Shown here: piece by piece, positions 34,115-43,294 of the stretch
Position numbering within the stretch: position 1 is the stretch's first letter
How the letters are laid out: every line of letters begins with the position of its first letter
Assembly (NCBI RefSeq): GCF_002813375.1
Contig: NZ_PHUJ01000003.1
Coordinates: 3,968,001-4,032,000, forward strand
Direction: 5' to 3'
Origin: Pseudonocardia alni
Lineage (GTDB): Bacteria; Actinomycetota; Actinomycetes; Mycobacteriales; Pseudonocardiaceae
DNA: 64,000 nucleotides
Translations under genes and position numbers: made by a program
Notes under the pieces: model-generated
What the model was told of the DNA's origin: nothing
Databases searched by the model: none
Seen by the model: only the letters and a program-made list of their open reading frames with translations

Positions 34115-34480
34115 ATGACCGACGACACCGGGCCGGCCGACGACGGACTGGGCGACGCACGCAGCCGCGCCCGCGAGGTGCGCGCGCTCTACGAGCAGCT
34201 CGAGGGCCGGCTGCTGGGGCGCACCTGGACCCTCCCGGAGCTGGCGCTCGGGTTCACCCACGACGCCGCCTACGTCGGACGGCTCGTGCTCGCGGCCGAG
34301 CGCACCTGGGACATCGACGGCGACACCGACGCCGAGCTGCGGCACAAGCTCGCCGAGTGCCTCTGGTGGCTGTTCGTGCTCGCCGACCGGCTCGACGTCG
34401 ACCTCCCCGAGGCCTACGGGGCCACGATGGAGCGCATCGGGGGCGGACTGCGGCGCGCGGTCGGCGAGGGGGCCGGATGA
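34115..34480 (+). CDS. MazG-like nucleotide pyrophosphohydrolase-related protein
   Basis: A 121-residue protein with the MazG-like all-helical pattern: VRALYEQLEGRLLGRTWTLPELALGFTHDAAYVGRLVLAAE, then ELRHKLAECLWWLFVLADRLDVDLPEAY. The family uses an ExxE...ExxD metal site; E and D are seen in AECLWWLFVLAD but the first pair is less clear, so activity is uncertain. ATG 34115 is favoured over GTG 34109 by the GAGGGG spacing. It follows the WYL gene and its operator, so it is probably in that regulon. Confidence 0.7.
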   Translation: MTDDTGPADDGLGDARSRAREVRALYEQLEGRLLGRTWTLPELALGFTHDAAYVGRLVLAAERTWDIDGDTDAELRHKLAECLWWLFVLADRLDVDLPEAYGATMERIGGGLRRAVGEGAG

Positions 34481-34519
34481 CGGCTCGTCCCACGGCGGCG
34501 CCGGGTCGGACGCGTCGCG

Positions 34520-35390
34520 CCGGCACGTCGGACCAGTGCCGCTGCGCGACCCGGGGGTGCGAGCGCAGCCGGTCAGCGCGTTCTCCCCGTAGCGCGCGTC
34601 GAGCGGGTTGTCGGCGTCCTCGCTGATCCCGCGGACGTCCGCGGCCAGCTCGGCCGGCGGGTCGAGCGGCGCGACGACGGCGTCCAGGTGCGGCGCGAGG
34701 CGGAACGGCACCGAGATCCGGTCGACCCCGGGCGGTGGCGACACCACCCGGTGCCGCGTCGCGGTGAGGTGGCCGCGGGTGGCGATCTCCAGCATCTCGC
34801 CGATGTTCACCACGAACGAGCCCGGCACCGGGAGGGCGTCGGACCAGCCGTCGAAGTAGGCCTCCTGCCGGCCGAGCGCGGCGGCGAGCGCACGCAGGAC
34901 CTCGCGGGAGACCCGCAGCATCTCGGTCTGCCGGCGCAGGACGACCTCGCGCAGCTCGGGCAGGGCGGCCGGCCACTGGTCCGGGCCGATCAGCCGCAGC
35001 CGGTCCGGCTCCCCGGGACCGGGCTCGACGGCGGCGCGCTCGGCCCGATGTCGATCTGCTCGCGCCGGTCGGCGGTGCCACCGGTGTGCTCGGTCCCGGC
35101 CCGGGTGTAGCCGCGGAACCGGGGGAGTGGACGTTCTCGATCGCGAGACGGTCCTGCAGGGGCAGCGCGAAGAAGCGGCGGGCGAGCGCGTCCGTACCGG
35201 TCAGGACGTCGTCGGGGAGGCCGTGATCGGTGACGGAGAAGAACCCGGCCTCACGCGCGGCGCGACGTAGTTCCGCGAGGAAGGCCGCCCGCTCGTCCGG
35301 ACCGGCGCGGAAGCGGGACAGGTCGACGACCGGGAGCCGGTCGGTGGCGGGCGGCGGCACGGTGCCTCCGACGGGGTGGCGGACGGGCAC
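34520..35390 (-). pseudogene. Broken isopenicillin-N-synthase-family (2OG/Fe) oxygenase
   Basis: The family reads in three frames. From GTG 35390: RLPVVDLSRF, EAGFFSVTDHGLPDDV and RFFALPLQDRLAIENVHSP in one frame; then a one-base change near 35126 (in a run of five Cs) puts RFRGYTRAGTEHTGGTADRREQIDIG in a second; another near 35043 restores the frame with the C-terminal core (QTEMLRVSREVL, SFVVNIGEMLEIATRGHLTATRHRVV, with the RHRV segment). A third change near 34580 shifts the end, RSHPRVAQRHW. The iron ligand segment HxD is not seen intact; three disruptions argue for real decay over a sequencing error. The 3' limit is approximate. Confidence 0.75.
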
Positions 35391-35474
35391 CTCGGACGTG
35401 GTGCGCCGGGCGTACCAGACACCCTGGCCGTCGGAGAGGGCGTCACGGCGCCGGCCGCGGACCGACCGTCGTGA

Positions 35475-36149
35475 TCAGCCGCGGCTGCTGCCGACGAGAT
35501 GGGCGAACACCACGGTGTTGTCCCGATAACTCCGTGCGCTCGAGTCGAAAGATCCGCCACAGGTGATCAGGCGCAGTTCCGCGCGGTCGGCGTCGCCGTA
35601 GACGGATTCGGTCGGAAACGCATTCTTGGGAAACGACCGGACCTCGTCGACACGGAATGTCGCGGCAATTCCGTCGGCCCGTGTGACGGTGATGTCCTCG
35701 CCCGGACGCATCCGGCCGAGGTCGTAGAACACCGATGGTCCCTCGGCGGCCGAGTCGACGTGGCCGAGGATGACCGACGGGCCGCGGAAGCCCGGTGCCG
35801 ACGACCCGCGGTACCAGGACGCCCGGTCGTAGCCGGGGCCCGGGGCCGGGACCTCGAGGGTGCCGTCCGGCGCGAGACCGGACTGGTCGACGACCGACTC
35901 GACCCCGATCGACGGGATCGAGATCGACCGGGGCGGAGAGGGCGGGAGCACCTCCCCCACCGGCCGGGCCCCCGCGGGCGCGGTGCCCACCACGGCCGGT
36001 CCCACTGGGCCGGCGGCCGCGGCCACCGGCTCCGGGGGGCCGCCCGCGGTCAGCGCCGACACCAGTACGACCACACCCGCGACGGCCAGCAGCAGCGCGC
36101 TCAGCAGAGCGAGCGGCCGCCGGACGCGGGACGGGTGTGGTGCGGTCAT
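35475..36149 (-). CDS. Class F-like sortase
   Basis: A 224-residue protein. After a short basic start, a membrane anchor (LALLSALLLAVAGVVVLVSAL, about 12-32) and a proline/alanine linker, the sortase barrel has SIPSIGVES, the catalytic histidine in ILGHVD, the cysteine in LITCGG and the arginine in SARSYRDN. These fit the short single-domain class E/F sortases of actinobacteria. It would attach a surface protein to peptidoglycan outside the membrane. The gene just upstream on the same strand (105 bp away) encodes a candidate substrate. Confidence 0.9.
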   Translation of the reverse strand: MTAPHPSRVRRPLALLSALLLAVAGVVVLVSALTAGGPPEPVAAAAGPVGPAVVGTAPAGARPVGEVLPPSPPRSISIPSIGVESVVDQSGLAPDGTLEVPAPGPGYDRASWYRGSSAPGFRGPSVILGHVDSAAEGPSVFYDLGRMRPGEDITVTRADGIAATFRVDEVRSFPKNAFPTESVYGDADRAELRLITCGGSFDSSARSYRDNTVVFAHLVGSSRG

Positions 36150-36254
36150 CGGGTGCTCCGGTCCTGGTGCCGATCGGGGAACCGGTCGTGGTGGACCACC
36201 ACGACCGGAGCCGGGTGTGCCGCCCGCCTGTGCGGACGGCACACCCGGAGTGGA

Positions 36255-37055
36255 TCAGTGCCCGCGGACGCCGCGACGGCGGACGACGAGCACCAGCGCG
36301 GAGCCGGCGAGCAGCGCGACACCGGTCACGACCAGCGCCGTGTCGGTGCCGGAGGTGCTGCCACCACCGGTCTCGACGCCACCCTGCGGCATCGGCATGG
36401 TCCCGCTCGTCGTGTTGACGACGATCGTCGCGATGCCGATGGTGGTGCCGCCCTTGAGGGCGTCGGTCTCGAAGGCGCCGTTCAGGGCCTCGGCGGCCCC
36501 GGCGTTCAGGGTGACGGTCGTGCCGGTCAGCGTCGCGGTGCCCGCCGACTGGTCGATCGTGATGGGCTTCAGGGTCGAGCCGTTGAGGTCGAACAGGGTG
36601 GTCGACTCGGCGACGGTCTGGCCGCCGGCGCGGACCCGGCCGGTCAGCACGGCGGGGTCGCCCGGGTCGATCACGAAGTTGTCGAGCGTGACCTCGGTGT
36701 CACCCTTGGTGAGGGTGAGCCCGCTGCCCATGTGCTCGATCCTGCCCTGCACGTAGGGCAGGACCTCGTCCGGCTTGTAGACGGTCACGTTGCCACCGGT
36801 GATCGGGAACGACGCGGAGCCGTCCGTGATCGAGGCGGACCCGAACGGGCCGGGGGTGACGTCGAGCGAGGTCAGCGCGTCGGTGAAGCCCTTGTCCAGC
36901 GCGACCGAGGTGCTCTTGCCGGTCAGGTTGGAGATCATCGCGACCGGGGGAGGGGTCTCCTGCGCGGAGGCGACCCCGGCGCCCAGCGCGGTCGTCGCGG
37001 CGGCGACCAGGCCGATCGTGGCCAGACCGATCACACGTCGTACTGAATTCGCCAT
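36255..37055 (-). CDS. Surface protein with C-terminal sorting-like signal (sortase substrate candidate)
   Basis: A 266-residue exported protein. A signal peptide ends at the ASA site near residue 31 (GVASAQET). The middle is strand-rich (TDGSASFPITGGNVTVYKP, TLDNFVIDPGDPAVLTGRV, TGTTVTLNAGAAEALN) and I cannot assign it to a family. The end has GGVETGGGSTSG, a hydrophobic segment (ALVVTGVALLAGSALVLVV) and RRRGVRGH: the layout of a sorting signal, but with VETG in place of LPxTG. It is followed by the sortase on the same strand, so it is likely its dedicated substrate. Confidence 0.75.
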   Translation of the reverse strand: MANSVRRVIGLATIGLVAAATTALGAGVASAQETPPPVAMISNLTGKSTSVALDKGFTDALTSLDVTPGPFGSASITDGSASFPITGGNVTVYKPDEVLPYVQGRIEHMGSGLTLTKGDTEVTLDNFVIDPGDPAVLTGRVRAGGQTVAESTTLFDLNGSTLKPITIDQSAGTATLTGTTVTLNAGAAEALNGAFETDALKGGTTIGIATIVVNTTSGTMPMPQGGVETGGGSTSGTDTALVVTGVALLAGSALVLVVRRRGVRGH

Positions 37056-37231
37056 GGTGGTTCTCCTCAGATCGCACCGACCGACGGGCGATTCCCGGCG
37101 ACCTCTGCTCCTGTATTCGACGGCCGGAGCGCGGAGGTTCGGAGAAATGCGGGAAAGAATGTCCCGGGGCCCGGATATCACCGCGGGTGACGTGTTCCGG
37201 ACCCCGGGCAGCGGAGCGTGTGCGGCGGAGC

Positions 37232-37477
37232 TCAGCCCCCGGGGCGGCCGAGCCCGTGGTGCCGGATGCGGGCCTTCATCTCGGCGACGCCGTCGGCGAA
37301 CCGCGTCGCGTAGACCTCCTCGACGGCGGCCGCACCGGCCGCGGTGACGCTCCCGTCGGCGTCGATCAGGCCGAGGGCGAGCAGGTGCCGGGCCACCGCC
37401 GGGCGCAGCAGGTCGACGTCCACCTCGCGCGCGTCGAGCAGTTCCAGGGCCCGTGACTCGTCGCGGGTCAGGAGCAT
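37232..37477 (-). CDS. Small winged-helix-like hypothetical protein
   Basis: An 81-residue protein, LLTRDESRALELLDAREVDVDLLRPAVARHLLALGLIDADG then AGAAAVEEVYATRF. The helical pattern with a short beta turn suggests a winged-helix-like DNA-binding fold, but I do not recognise a family. ATG 37477 follows GGAGGTGA, a strong ribosome site. It lies 176 bp upstream of the surface-protein gene on the same strand; a shared transcript is possible but not shown. Confidence 0.6.
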   Translation of the reverse strand: MLLTRDESRALELLDAREVDVDLLRPAVARHLLALGLIDADGSVTAAGAAAVEEVYATRFADGVAEMKARIRHHGLGRPGG

Positions 37478-37708
37478 CCGCCTCACCTCCACCCCTGGAT
37501 TCGTGCGCGGGGCGCGAGGGGTTCACCCCGGTCCGGCGGCGGCCCAACGGGCCACGGCGACGGCAGTCCCCCCGGGGGACCGGTGGCGGCACGTTGCCGG
37601 GATCCCCGGCGTCCGTCCGGTGGGGCCACGCCGCGCCGGGGGAGGACCCGCTGCGGTGGCAGCGCGGCGGAACCACCGGCCACGAACGGTCACGGAACCT
37701 GCCGCGGG

Positions 37709-38557
37709 TCAGATCAGGCCCGCCGCGCGGGCCGCGATGACCGCCCGCGCCCGGTTCTGGGTGTCGAGCTTGCGCATCGCGCTGTGCAGGTAGGCCTTGA
37801 CCGTTCCCACGGTGATCCCGAGCTGCGCGGCGATCTCGGCGTTGGTCGCGCCCACCGCGACGTGCCGCAGCGCCTCGATCTCCCGCGGGGAGAGGGCGGG
37901 CGTCTCCCCGACCGTCCGGCCCGCGGTCGGGCGCACCCCGGCGAGGCCGGCGTGGATCCGGCGCAGCCGCTCGCGCAGCTCCGGGTCACCGGTGCTCTCG
38001 ATCAGCGCAGCGAGCTCGAGCAGTGCGTCGGTCCGGCTCCCGGCGTCCGCCGCGGCCGGGAACGCAACGGCCGGGGGAGCGTGCTGGTCGAGCAGGGTCG
38101 TGGCGTCCCGGGCGATGGTGGCGGCCACGATGCCGGCGTTGCGGACCGCGACGTCGCCGATCGGCCGGTGCTCGCGCATCGCCCCGTACATCACCCCGCG
38201 GACCGCGCCGCGGACGACGATCGGGTACGCCAGGATCGACGCGAGCCGCTCGTGCTCCACGACGACGTGGTCGTAGTCGTGGGTGATCCCGGGGGTCGAG
38301 GCGTAGTCGCTCACCCGGCACGGGATCCGGCGGGCCATCGCGGCACCGCCGAGTCCGCGTCCGGTCAGGACGCTGAGCAGCCGCAGCGAGTCGCCGAAGG
38401 TGCCGATCAGCTGGTTGATCGAGAGCTGCTGTTCGTCGCCCACCGTCCGGGTGGTCCCGCCGAAGACGACGGGCAGGCCGGTCGTCGCGCTGAGTTCGTG
38501 CAGACGCCGGGGCATGACCCGGTCCAGGGCCCGCGCGACTGCGTCGTCGTCCTGCAC
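37709..38557 (-). CDS. GAF-like/LuxR-type transcriptional regulator
   Basis: A 282-residue regulator. The N-terminal ~175 residues resemble a GAF-type sensor (VVFGGTTRTV, ASILAYPIVVRGAVRGVMYGA); the C-terminal LuxR helix-turn-helix is LSPREIEALRHVAVGATNAEIAAQLGITVGTVKAYLHSAMRKL. GTG 38557 follows GGGGAGGAG. It is divergent from the MFS-CoA ligase pair, which it most likely controls. The 325-bp space between would hold the operator. The signal may be an aromatic or acyl compound. Confidence 0.88.
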   Translation of the reverse strand: MQDDDAVARALDRVMPRRLHELSATTGLPVVFGGTTRTVGDEQQLSINQLIGTFGDSLRLLSVLTGRGLGGAAMARRIPCRVSDYASTPGITHDYDHVVVEHERLASILAYPIVVRGAVRGVMYGAMREHRPIGDVAVRNAGIVAATIARDATTLLDQHAPPAVAFPAAADAGSRTDALLELAALIESTGDPELRERLRRIHAGLAGVRPTAGRTVGETPALSPREIEALRHVAVGATNAEIAAQLGITVGTVKAYLHSAMRKLDTQNRARAVIAARAAGLI

Positions 38558-38882
38558 GAGTGCTCCTCCCCGTCCTGGCGGCGTCGTCGCCGGCTCCGGA
38601 CGACCTCGTCACGTGCAACGAGTCATGTCCGGCGGGGTTGTTGTGCCAGACACGCCCCGGCACGTCAATCGGCCCGGTCGGTTCCAGCCTGTCACCTGCC
38701 CGAGTGCCGGGGGCAGATCAGCTGTGCCTGCCGCACCGGCGACCGCACGGCGGCAGGCACGTCGACCGGGCCGTGGGGCCCGATCCGTGGATCCGAACAC
38801 TGACTTCGGTTGGTAGCGGGTGGTGGTCCGCTGCGGCGAGTCTCGGTGCTTCCACCAGGCCGCGCTCGACGAGGAGCCACGC
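38558..38882. other. Divergent intergenic region before the MFS gene
   Basis: This 325-bp stretch separates the LuxR-type regulator and the MFS gene. I see no coding frame with credible composition and no strong dyad; it is somewhat lower in GC (for example around 38610-38660) than coding DNA, as promoter DNA often is. Confidence 0.6.
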
Positions 38883-40232
38883 ATGACCACCACCCCCGCA
38901 CCGGTCCCCCTGAGAAGGGTGGCCGCGGCCAGCTGCGCGGGCACCACCATCGAGTTCTACGACTTCTTCATCTACGGGACGGCCGCGGCGCTGGTGTTCC
39001 CGAAGGTCTTCTTCCCGGCCCTGGGCTCCACCGCGGGCACCGTCGCCTCCTTCGCGACGTTCGCGGTGGCGTTCTTCGCCCGCCCGGTCGGCGCGATCGT
39101 GTTCGGCCACTACGGCGACCGGATCGGCCGGAAGAAGACCCTGATCTCGACGCTCCTGCTGATGGGCATCGCGACCGTCCTGATCGGACTGCTCCCGGGC
39201 GCGGAGACGATCGGCGTCGCGGCCCCGCTGATCCTGGTCTTCCTGCGGTTCTGCCAGGGCTTCGCCGTCGGCGGCGAGTGGGCGGGTGCGACCCTGCTGA
39301 CCGCGGAGTACGCGCCGAAGGAGAAGCGCGGCCTGTACGGGGTGTTCCCCCAGCTCGGCCCGGCCATCGCGTTCGCGCTGTCCTCGGGCACCTTCCTGGT
39401 CACCGGTCTGGTCATGGGTGACACCGACGACGCGTTCCTGACCTACGGCTGGCGGATCCCGTTCCTGCTGTCGATCCTGCTCGTCGGCGTCGGGCTGTGG
39501 GTGCGGCTCTCGATCGAGGAGACCCCCGCGTTCGCCGAGGCCCGGCGGCGCGCGGCTGCGGAGGCGGCCGCGCTCGACCGCTCGAAGCGGCTGCCCTTCC
39601 TGGAGGCCGTCCGGGCGCAGCCGCGTGAGGTCCTGCTGTCGGCCGGTGCGCTGTCGATGCTGTTCGCGTTCTTCTACATGGGCACGGCCTACCTGACCGC
39701 CTACGGCACGAACCCGCAGGGTGCGGCCCTGGACCGCCCGGTGGTGCTGGGCATCGGCATCGCCGCGGCCGTCGTGTTCGGGCTCGCGATCGTCGTCGCC
39801 GGGATGCTGTCGGACCGGTTCGGGCGTCGCGCGGTCATCCGGACGTCCTGCGTCGCCGGGATCGTCTGGGCGCTGGCGCTGTTCCCGCTGCTCGACACCG
39901 GCAGTGCCACCGCGTTCGCGATCGGCCTCTGCGGGACCTTGGTGATCTTCGCGGTCGCCTACGGCCCGGCGGGCTCCTACCTGCCCGAGCTGTTCTCGGC
40001 CCGGCACCGCTACACCGGCGCCGGGCTCGGCTACAACCTCGCCGGCGTCCTCGGCGGGGCGATCCCGCCGCTGGTCGCGCCCGGTCTGGCCGCGGCGTAC
40101 GGCTCGATCGCGATCGGCGTGATGCTCTCGCTGATCGGCGTGATCTCCCTGGTCTGCGTGTCGCTGCTGCACGAGACCCGCAACGTCGCGCTCGAGCACG
40201 AGCGCCCCGCGACCGCCCCGACGACGGTCTGA
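38883..40232 (+). CDS. MFS metabolite/proton symporter (MHS family)
   Basis: A 449-residue 12-helix transporter. The MHS signature TTIEFYDFFIYGTAAALVFPKVFFP opens it; the MFS motif A is FGHYGDRIGRKKTL, and QGFAVGGEWAGA is the family motif in helix 5. ProP and ShiA type carriers take up organic acids, osmolytes or aromatic acids with protons. ATG 38883 has GAGGAG upstream. It is followed by an acyl-CoA ligase 32 bp later, so it probably imports the acid that the ligase activates. Confidence 0.92.
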   Translation: MTTTPAPVPLRRVAAASCAGTTIEFYDFFIYGTAAALVFPKVFFPALGSTAGTVASFATFAVAFFARPVGAIVFGHYGDRIGRKKTLISTLLLMGIATVLIGLLPGAETIGVAAPLILVFLRFCQGFAVGGEWAGATLLTAEYAPKEKRGLYGVFPQLGPAIAFALSSGTFLVTGLVMGDTDDAFLTYGWRIPFLLSILLVGVGLWVRLSIEETPAFAEARRRAAAEAAALDRSKRLPFLEAVRAQPREVLLSAGALSMLFAFFYMGTAYLTAYGTNPQGAALDRPVVLGIGIAAAVVFGLAIVVAGMLSDRFGRRAVIRTSCVAGIVWALALFPLLDTGSATAFAIGLCGTLVIFAVAYGPAGSYLPELFSARHRYTGAGLGYNLAGVLGGAIPPLVAPGLAAAYGSIAIGVMLSLIGVISLVCVSLLHETRNVALEHERPATAPTTV

Positions 40233-40264
40233 CCCGCACCACCGACCCGGAGGTCGTCCGCCCC

Positions 40265-41959
40265 ATGGCCAACCACGACATCTACCGCGACGCCCGTGAC
40301 CGGCTCGTCGCGCTGCACGGCGAGCACGAGAAGGCCGTCGCCGACTTCACCTGGCCGCAGTTCGACGGCGCGTTCCAGTGGGCGCACGACTGGTTCGACG
40401 TGATCGCCGACGGCGAGTCGCGGACCGCGCTGCGCATCGTCGAGGAGGACGGTGCCGAGGGTGCCTGGACCTTCGACGAGCTGCGCCGCCGCTCCAACCA
40501 GGTGGCCCGCTGGCTCGCCTCGCACGGCGTCGGGCGCGGGGACAGCGTGCTGGTCATGCTCGGCAACCGCGTCGAGCTGTGGGAGTCGATGCTCGCGGTG
40601 ATGAAGCTCGGCGCGGTGATCATGCCGACGACCACCGCGCTCGGCGCCGTCGACCTGCCGGACCGGCTGGAGCGCGGGGGAGCGCGGTTCGTGATCGCCG
40701 ACGCGTCCTGCACGGGCAAGTTCGACGGCCTGCTCGACGGGCTCACCGCGGTCTCGGTCGGCGGGTCCGCCGAGGGCTGGCTGGACCTCGCCGACTCCCG
40801 CGACGTCGACGACGCCCCGGTCGAGCACCCGGGCACCACCGCCGACGACCGGCTCCTGCTGTACTTCACCTCCGGCACCACCAGCCGGCCGAAGCTGGTC
40901 GAGCACACCCAGACGTCGTACCCGGTCGGGCACCTGTCCACCATGTACTGGCTGGGCATCACCCCGGGCGACGTGCACCTCAACATCAGCTCGCCGGGCT
41001 GGGCCAAGCACGCGTGGAGCTGCTTCTTCGCGCCGTGGATCGCCGGGGCGACGATCTTCCTCTACAACTACACCCGCTTCGACGCGGCGTCGCTGCTCGG
41101 CCAGATCCGGGACAAGGGCGTCACCACGTTCTGCGCTCCGCCGACGGTCTGGCGGATGCTGATCAAGGCCGACCTGTCCGGCGGACCCGGCTCGCTGCGC
41201 GAGGTCATCGCGGCGGGCGAGCCGCTCAACCCGGAGATCATCGAGCAGGTCCGGGCGCAGTGGGGCCTGACCCTGCGCGACGGGTTCGGCCAGACCGAGA
41301 CGACGGCGTCGGTGGGCAACACGCCCGGCTCCGCGGTGAAGCCCGGGTCGATGGGGCGTCCGCTGCCCGGTGTCCCGGTGGTGCTGGTCGACGAGCTCAC
41401 CGGCGAGGTCTCCGGGACCGAGGGCGAGATCTGCATCGACCTGTCCCGGCGGCCCACCAGCCTGATGGCCGGGTACCTGGACATGCCGGAGAAGACCGCC
41501 GACGCCATGGCGGGCGGCTTCTACCACACCGGTGACACCGCAACCCGCGACGAGGACGGCTACCTGTTCTACGTCGGCCGCACCGACGACGTGTTCAAGG
41601 CCAGCGACTACAAGATCTCGCCGTTCGAGCTGGAGAGCGTGCTCGTCGAGCACCCGGCGGTGCTGGAGGCGGCCGTGGTGCCCCAGCCCGACCCGGTCCG
41701 GCTCGCCGTGCCGAAGGCCTACGTCGCGCTCGCCCCCGGCCACGAACCGACCCGGGAGACCGCGGCCGCGATCTTCGCCCACACCCGGGACCACCTGGCG
41801 CCCTACCTCCGGGTGCGGCGCATCGAGTTCTCCGAGCTGCCGAAGACGATCTCGGGCAAGATCCGGCGGGTGGAGCTGCGGGCCCGCGAGCGCGACGAGG
41901 CCGGGGCGGCCGCGGGCGGGGAGTGGCGCTACGAGGACTTCCCGGAGCTGAAGGGCTGA
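40265..41959 (+). CDS. AMP-dependent acyl-CoA synthetase (medium-chain-type)
   Basis: A 564-residue ANL-superfamily ligase. The P-loop is LLYFTSGTTSRPKLV, motif A5 DGFGQTETT, A7 YHTGDTA, and the C-terminal catalytic lysine is in KTISGKIRR. The FAVIMPTTT-type segment and APWIAG resemble ACSM-like medium-chain or benzoate-type ligases. It would form an acyl-adenylate and then a CoA thioester from a carboxylic acid imported by the upstream carrier. It ends before a strong hairpin. Substrate is not determined. Confidence 0.93.
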   Translation: MANHDIYRDARDRLVALHGEHEKAVADFTWPQFDGAFQWAHDWFDVIADGESRTALRIVEEDGAEGAWTFDELRRRSNQVARWLASHGVGRGDSVLVMLGNRVELWESMLAVMKLGAVIMPTTTALGAVDLPDRLERGGARFVIADASCTGKFDGLLDGLTAVSVGGSAEGWLDLADSRDVDDAPVEHPGTTADDRLLLYFTSGTTSRPKLVEHTQTSYPVGHLSTMYWLGITPGDVHLNISSPGWAKHAWSCFFAPWIAGATIFLYNYTRFDAASLLGQIRDKGVTTFCAPPTVWRMLIKADLSGGPGSLREVIAAGEPLNPEIIEQVRAQWGLTLRDGFGQTETTASVGNTPGSAVKPGSMGRPLPGVPVVLVDELTGEVSGTEGEICIDLSRRPTSLMAGYLDMPEKTADAMAGGFYHTGDTATRDEDGYLFYVGRTDDVFKASDYKISPFELESVLVEHPAVLEAAVVPQPDPVRLAVPKAYVALAPGHEPTRETAAAIFAHTRDHLAPYLRVRRIEFSELPKTISGKIRRVELRARERDEAGAAAGGEWRYEDFPELKG

Positions 41960-42012
41960 CCGCCCTCCCCGGGAACGCTCCGGGGCGGTGTCCGCCGAGC
42001 CGCCTCGGACCG

Positions 42013-42058
42013 GACGGTCGGTCCGTCCCGGCAGCGAGCCGGGGACGGACCGACCGTC
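42013..42058 (+). terminator. Strong intrinsic terminator after the CoA ligase
   Basis: A 17-bp perfect inverted repeat (arms 42013-42029 and 42042-42058) with a 12-nt loop and a short pyrimidine run (TCTCTC) after it. It separates the ligase from the Ldh2-type gene. Confidence 0.75.
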
Positions 42059-42060
42059 TC

Positions 42061-42076
42061 TCTCACTTCGTGGAAG
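42061..42076 (+). promoter_or_regulatory. IclR-type site A (upstream of Ldh2-type gene)
   Basis: TCTCACTTCGTGGAAG matches the pattern TCTCAC-n3-(R)TGG(W)AG, also present twice in the IclR/TRAP divergent region (44080-44095, and on the minus strand 44172-44187). It lies 75 bp before the start of the Ldh2-type gene. Confidence 0.5.
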
Positions 42077-42150
42077 CTGCTACCGTCCAGCGGGAGAAAG
42101 TCGGGTTCGTGTCGCGACGACCGGCGCGCTCGACCGAGGTGAGGACTCCC

Positions 42151-43266
42151 GTGGACATGCTCCGTTTCCCTGCGGACACCATCAGGGCCCAGATCGCCGG
42201 CGTGCTGACGGCGTGGGGGATGGCACCGGAGCAGGTCGTGACCACGGCCGCGGTGATGACCCACACCGACCTGTCCGGGATCGACTCGCACGGGATATCG
42301 ATGCTGATGTCCTACGAGGAGCTGTGGCGCTCGGGACGGCTGCGGCTCGACGCGCAGCCGGAGGTCGTCCGCCGGACCGCCGCGATGGCGTTGGTCGACG
42401 CGCAGGGGGGACTCGGTCACCCGGCCGCCGTCGCCGCGATGGAGCTGGCGATCGGGATGGCCCGCGCGGCCGGTGTCGGGGTGGTGTCGGTGCGCAACTC
42501 CCACCACTTCGGCGCGGCCGGCTACTACGCCGCGATGGCGGCCGAGGCCGGGCTGATCGGCCTGGTCACGACGTCGGCGAAGGTGGTGAGCGTCGTACCG
42601 ACCGGTGGTGCGCTCCCGCGCCTGACCACCAACCCGATCGCGTTCGCCGCGCCCGCGCGGCGCAACCCGCCGTTCGTACTGGACATGTCGACCAGCACGG
42701 TCGCCGCGAACAAGGTCAAGGTCTTCGACCTGCTCGGCCGGCCGGTGCCGCAGGGCTGGGTGACCGACGAGGCGGGGGACCCGGTCACCGATCCGGCGGC
42801 CGCGATGGCCTACCTCCACGAGCACCTGTACGGCGGGCTCACCCCGTTGGGGGGCGACGGTGCGACCGGCGGCCACAAGGGGTACGGCCTGGCGGTCATG
42901 GTCCAGATCCTGAGCGCCGCGCTGTCGGGCGCCGATCTCGCCGCGCGTCGGCCGCCCGGGGCCCCGGAGGACATCGGGCACTTCCTCCTCGCTCTCGACC
43001 CGTCCGTCCTGCGCCCCGACGGGGGATACCTCGACGACGTCGACGAGCTGCTCGACACCCTGCGCGAGACGCCGCCCGTGGACGCCGAGGCGCCCGTCGT
43101 GGTCGCCGGCGATCCCGAACGTCGGCACCGCGAGGAACGGGCCGAACACGGCGTTCCCCTGCCCGGCAGCCTGCTCCGGAAGCTCGAGGCCGTCTGCGAG
43201 CGGGCCCGGGTCCCCTTCCTGCTCGACGCCTCCCGCTCGGCGGACGGGGGCACCACCACCTCGTGA
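42151..43266 (+). CDS. Ldh2-type malate/lactate/ureidoglycolate dehydrogenase
   Basis: A 371-residue NAD(P)-dependent dehydrogenase of the MDH2/Ldh2 family. Landmarks: THTDLSGIDSHGISML near the N terminus, the catalytic histidine in RNSHHFGAAGYY, and TTNPIAFAAPA and DMSTSTVAANKV. It would oxidise a 2-hydroxy acid such as malate or a larger analogue. GTG 42151 follows GAGGA; an ATG two codons later is an alternative. It is convergent with the IclR gene but has an IclR-type site upstream, so it probably belongs with the TRAP and fusion genes in one regulon. Confidence 0.9.
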   Translation: MDMLRFPADTIRAQIAGVLTAWGMAPEQVVTTAAVMTHTDLSGIDSHGISMLMSYEELWRSGRLRLDAQPEVVRRTAAMALVDAQGGLGHPAAVAAMELAIGMARAAGVGVVSVRNSHHFGAAGYYAAMAAEAGLIGLVTTSAKVVSVVPTGGALPRLTTNPIAFAAPARRNPPFVLDMSTSTVAANKVKVFDLLGRPVPQGWVTDEAGDPVTDPAAAMAYLHEHLYGGLTPLGGDGATGGHKGYGLAVMVQILSAALSGADLAARRPPGAPEDIGHFLLALDPSVLRPDGGYLDDVDELLDTLRETPPVDAEAPVVVAGDPERRHREERAEHGVPLPGSLLRKLEAVCERARVPFLLDASRSADGGTTTS

Positions 43267-43294
43267 CCGGCGGCACCGCCGCCCGGGCGGAGTC

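Noticed and set aside
34559..35409. Three separate short genes in the oxygenase region
   Set aside because: The pieces are consecutive parts of one oxygenase family in different frames, so a single pseudogene explains them.
36255..37055. HtaA or similar heme-binding surface protein
   Set aside because: Only general strand patterns agree; no signature residues could be matched, so the protein was left unassigned.
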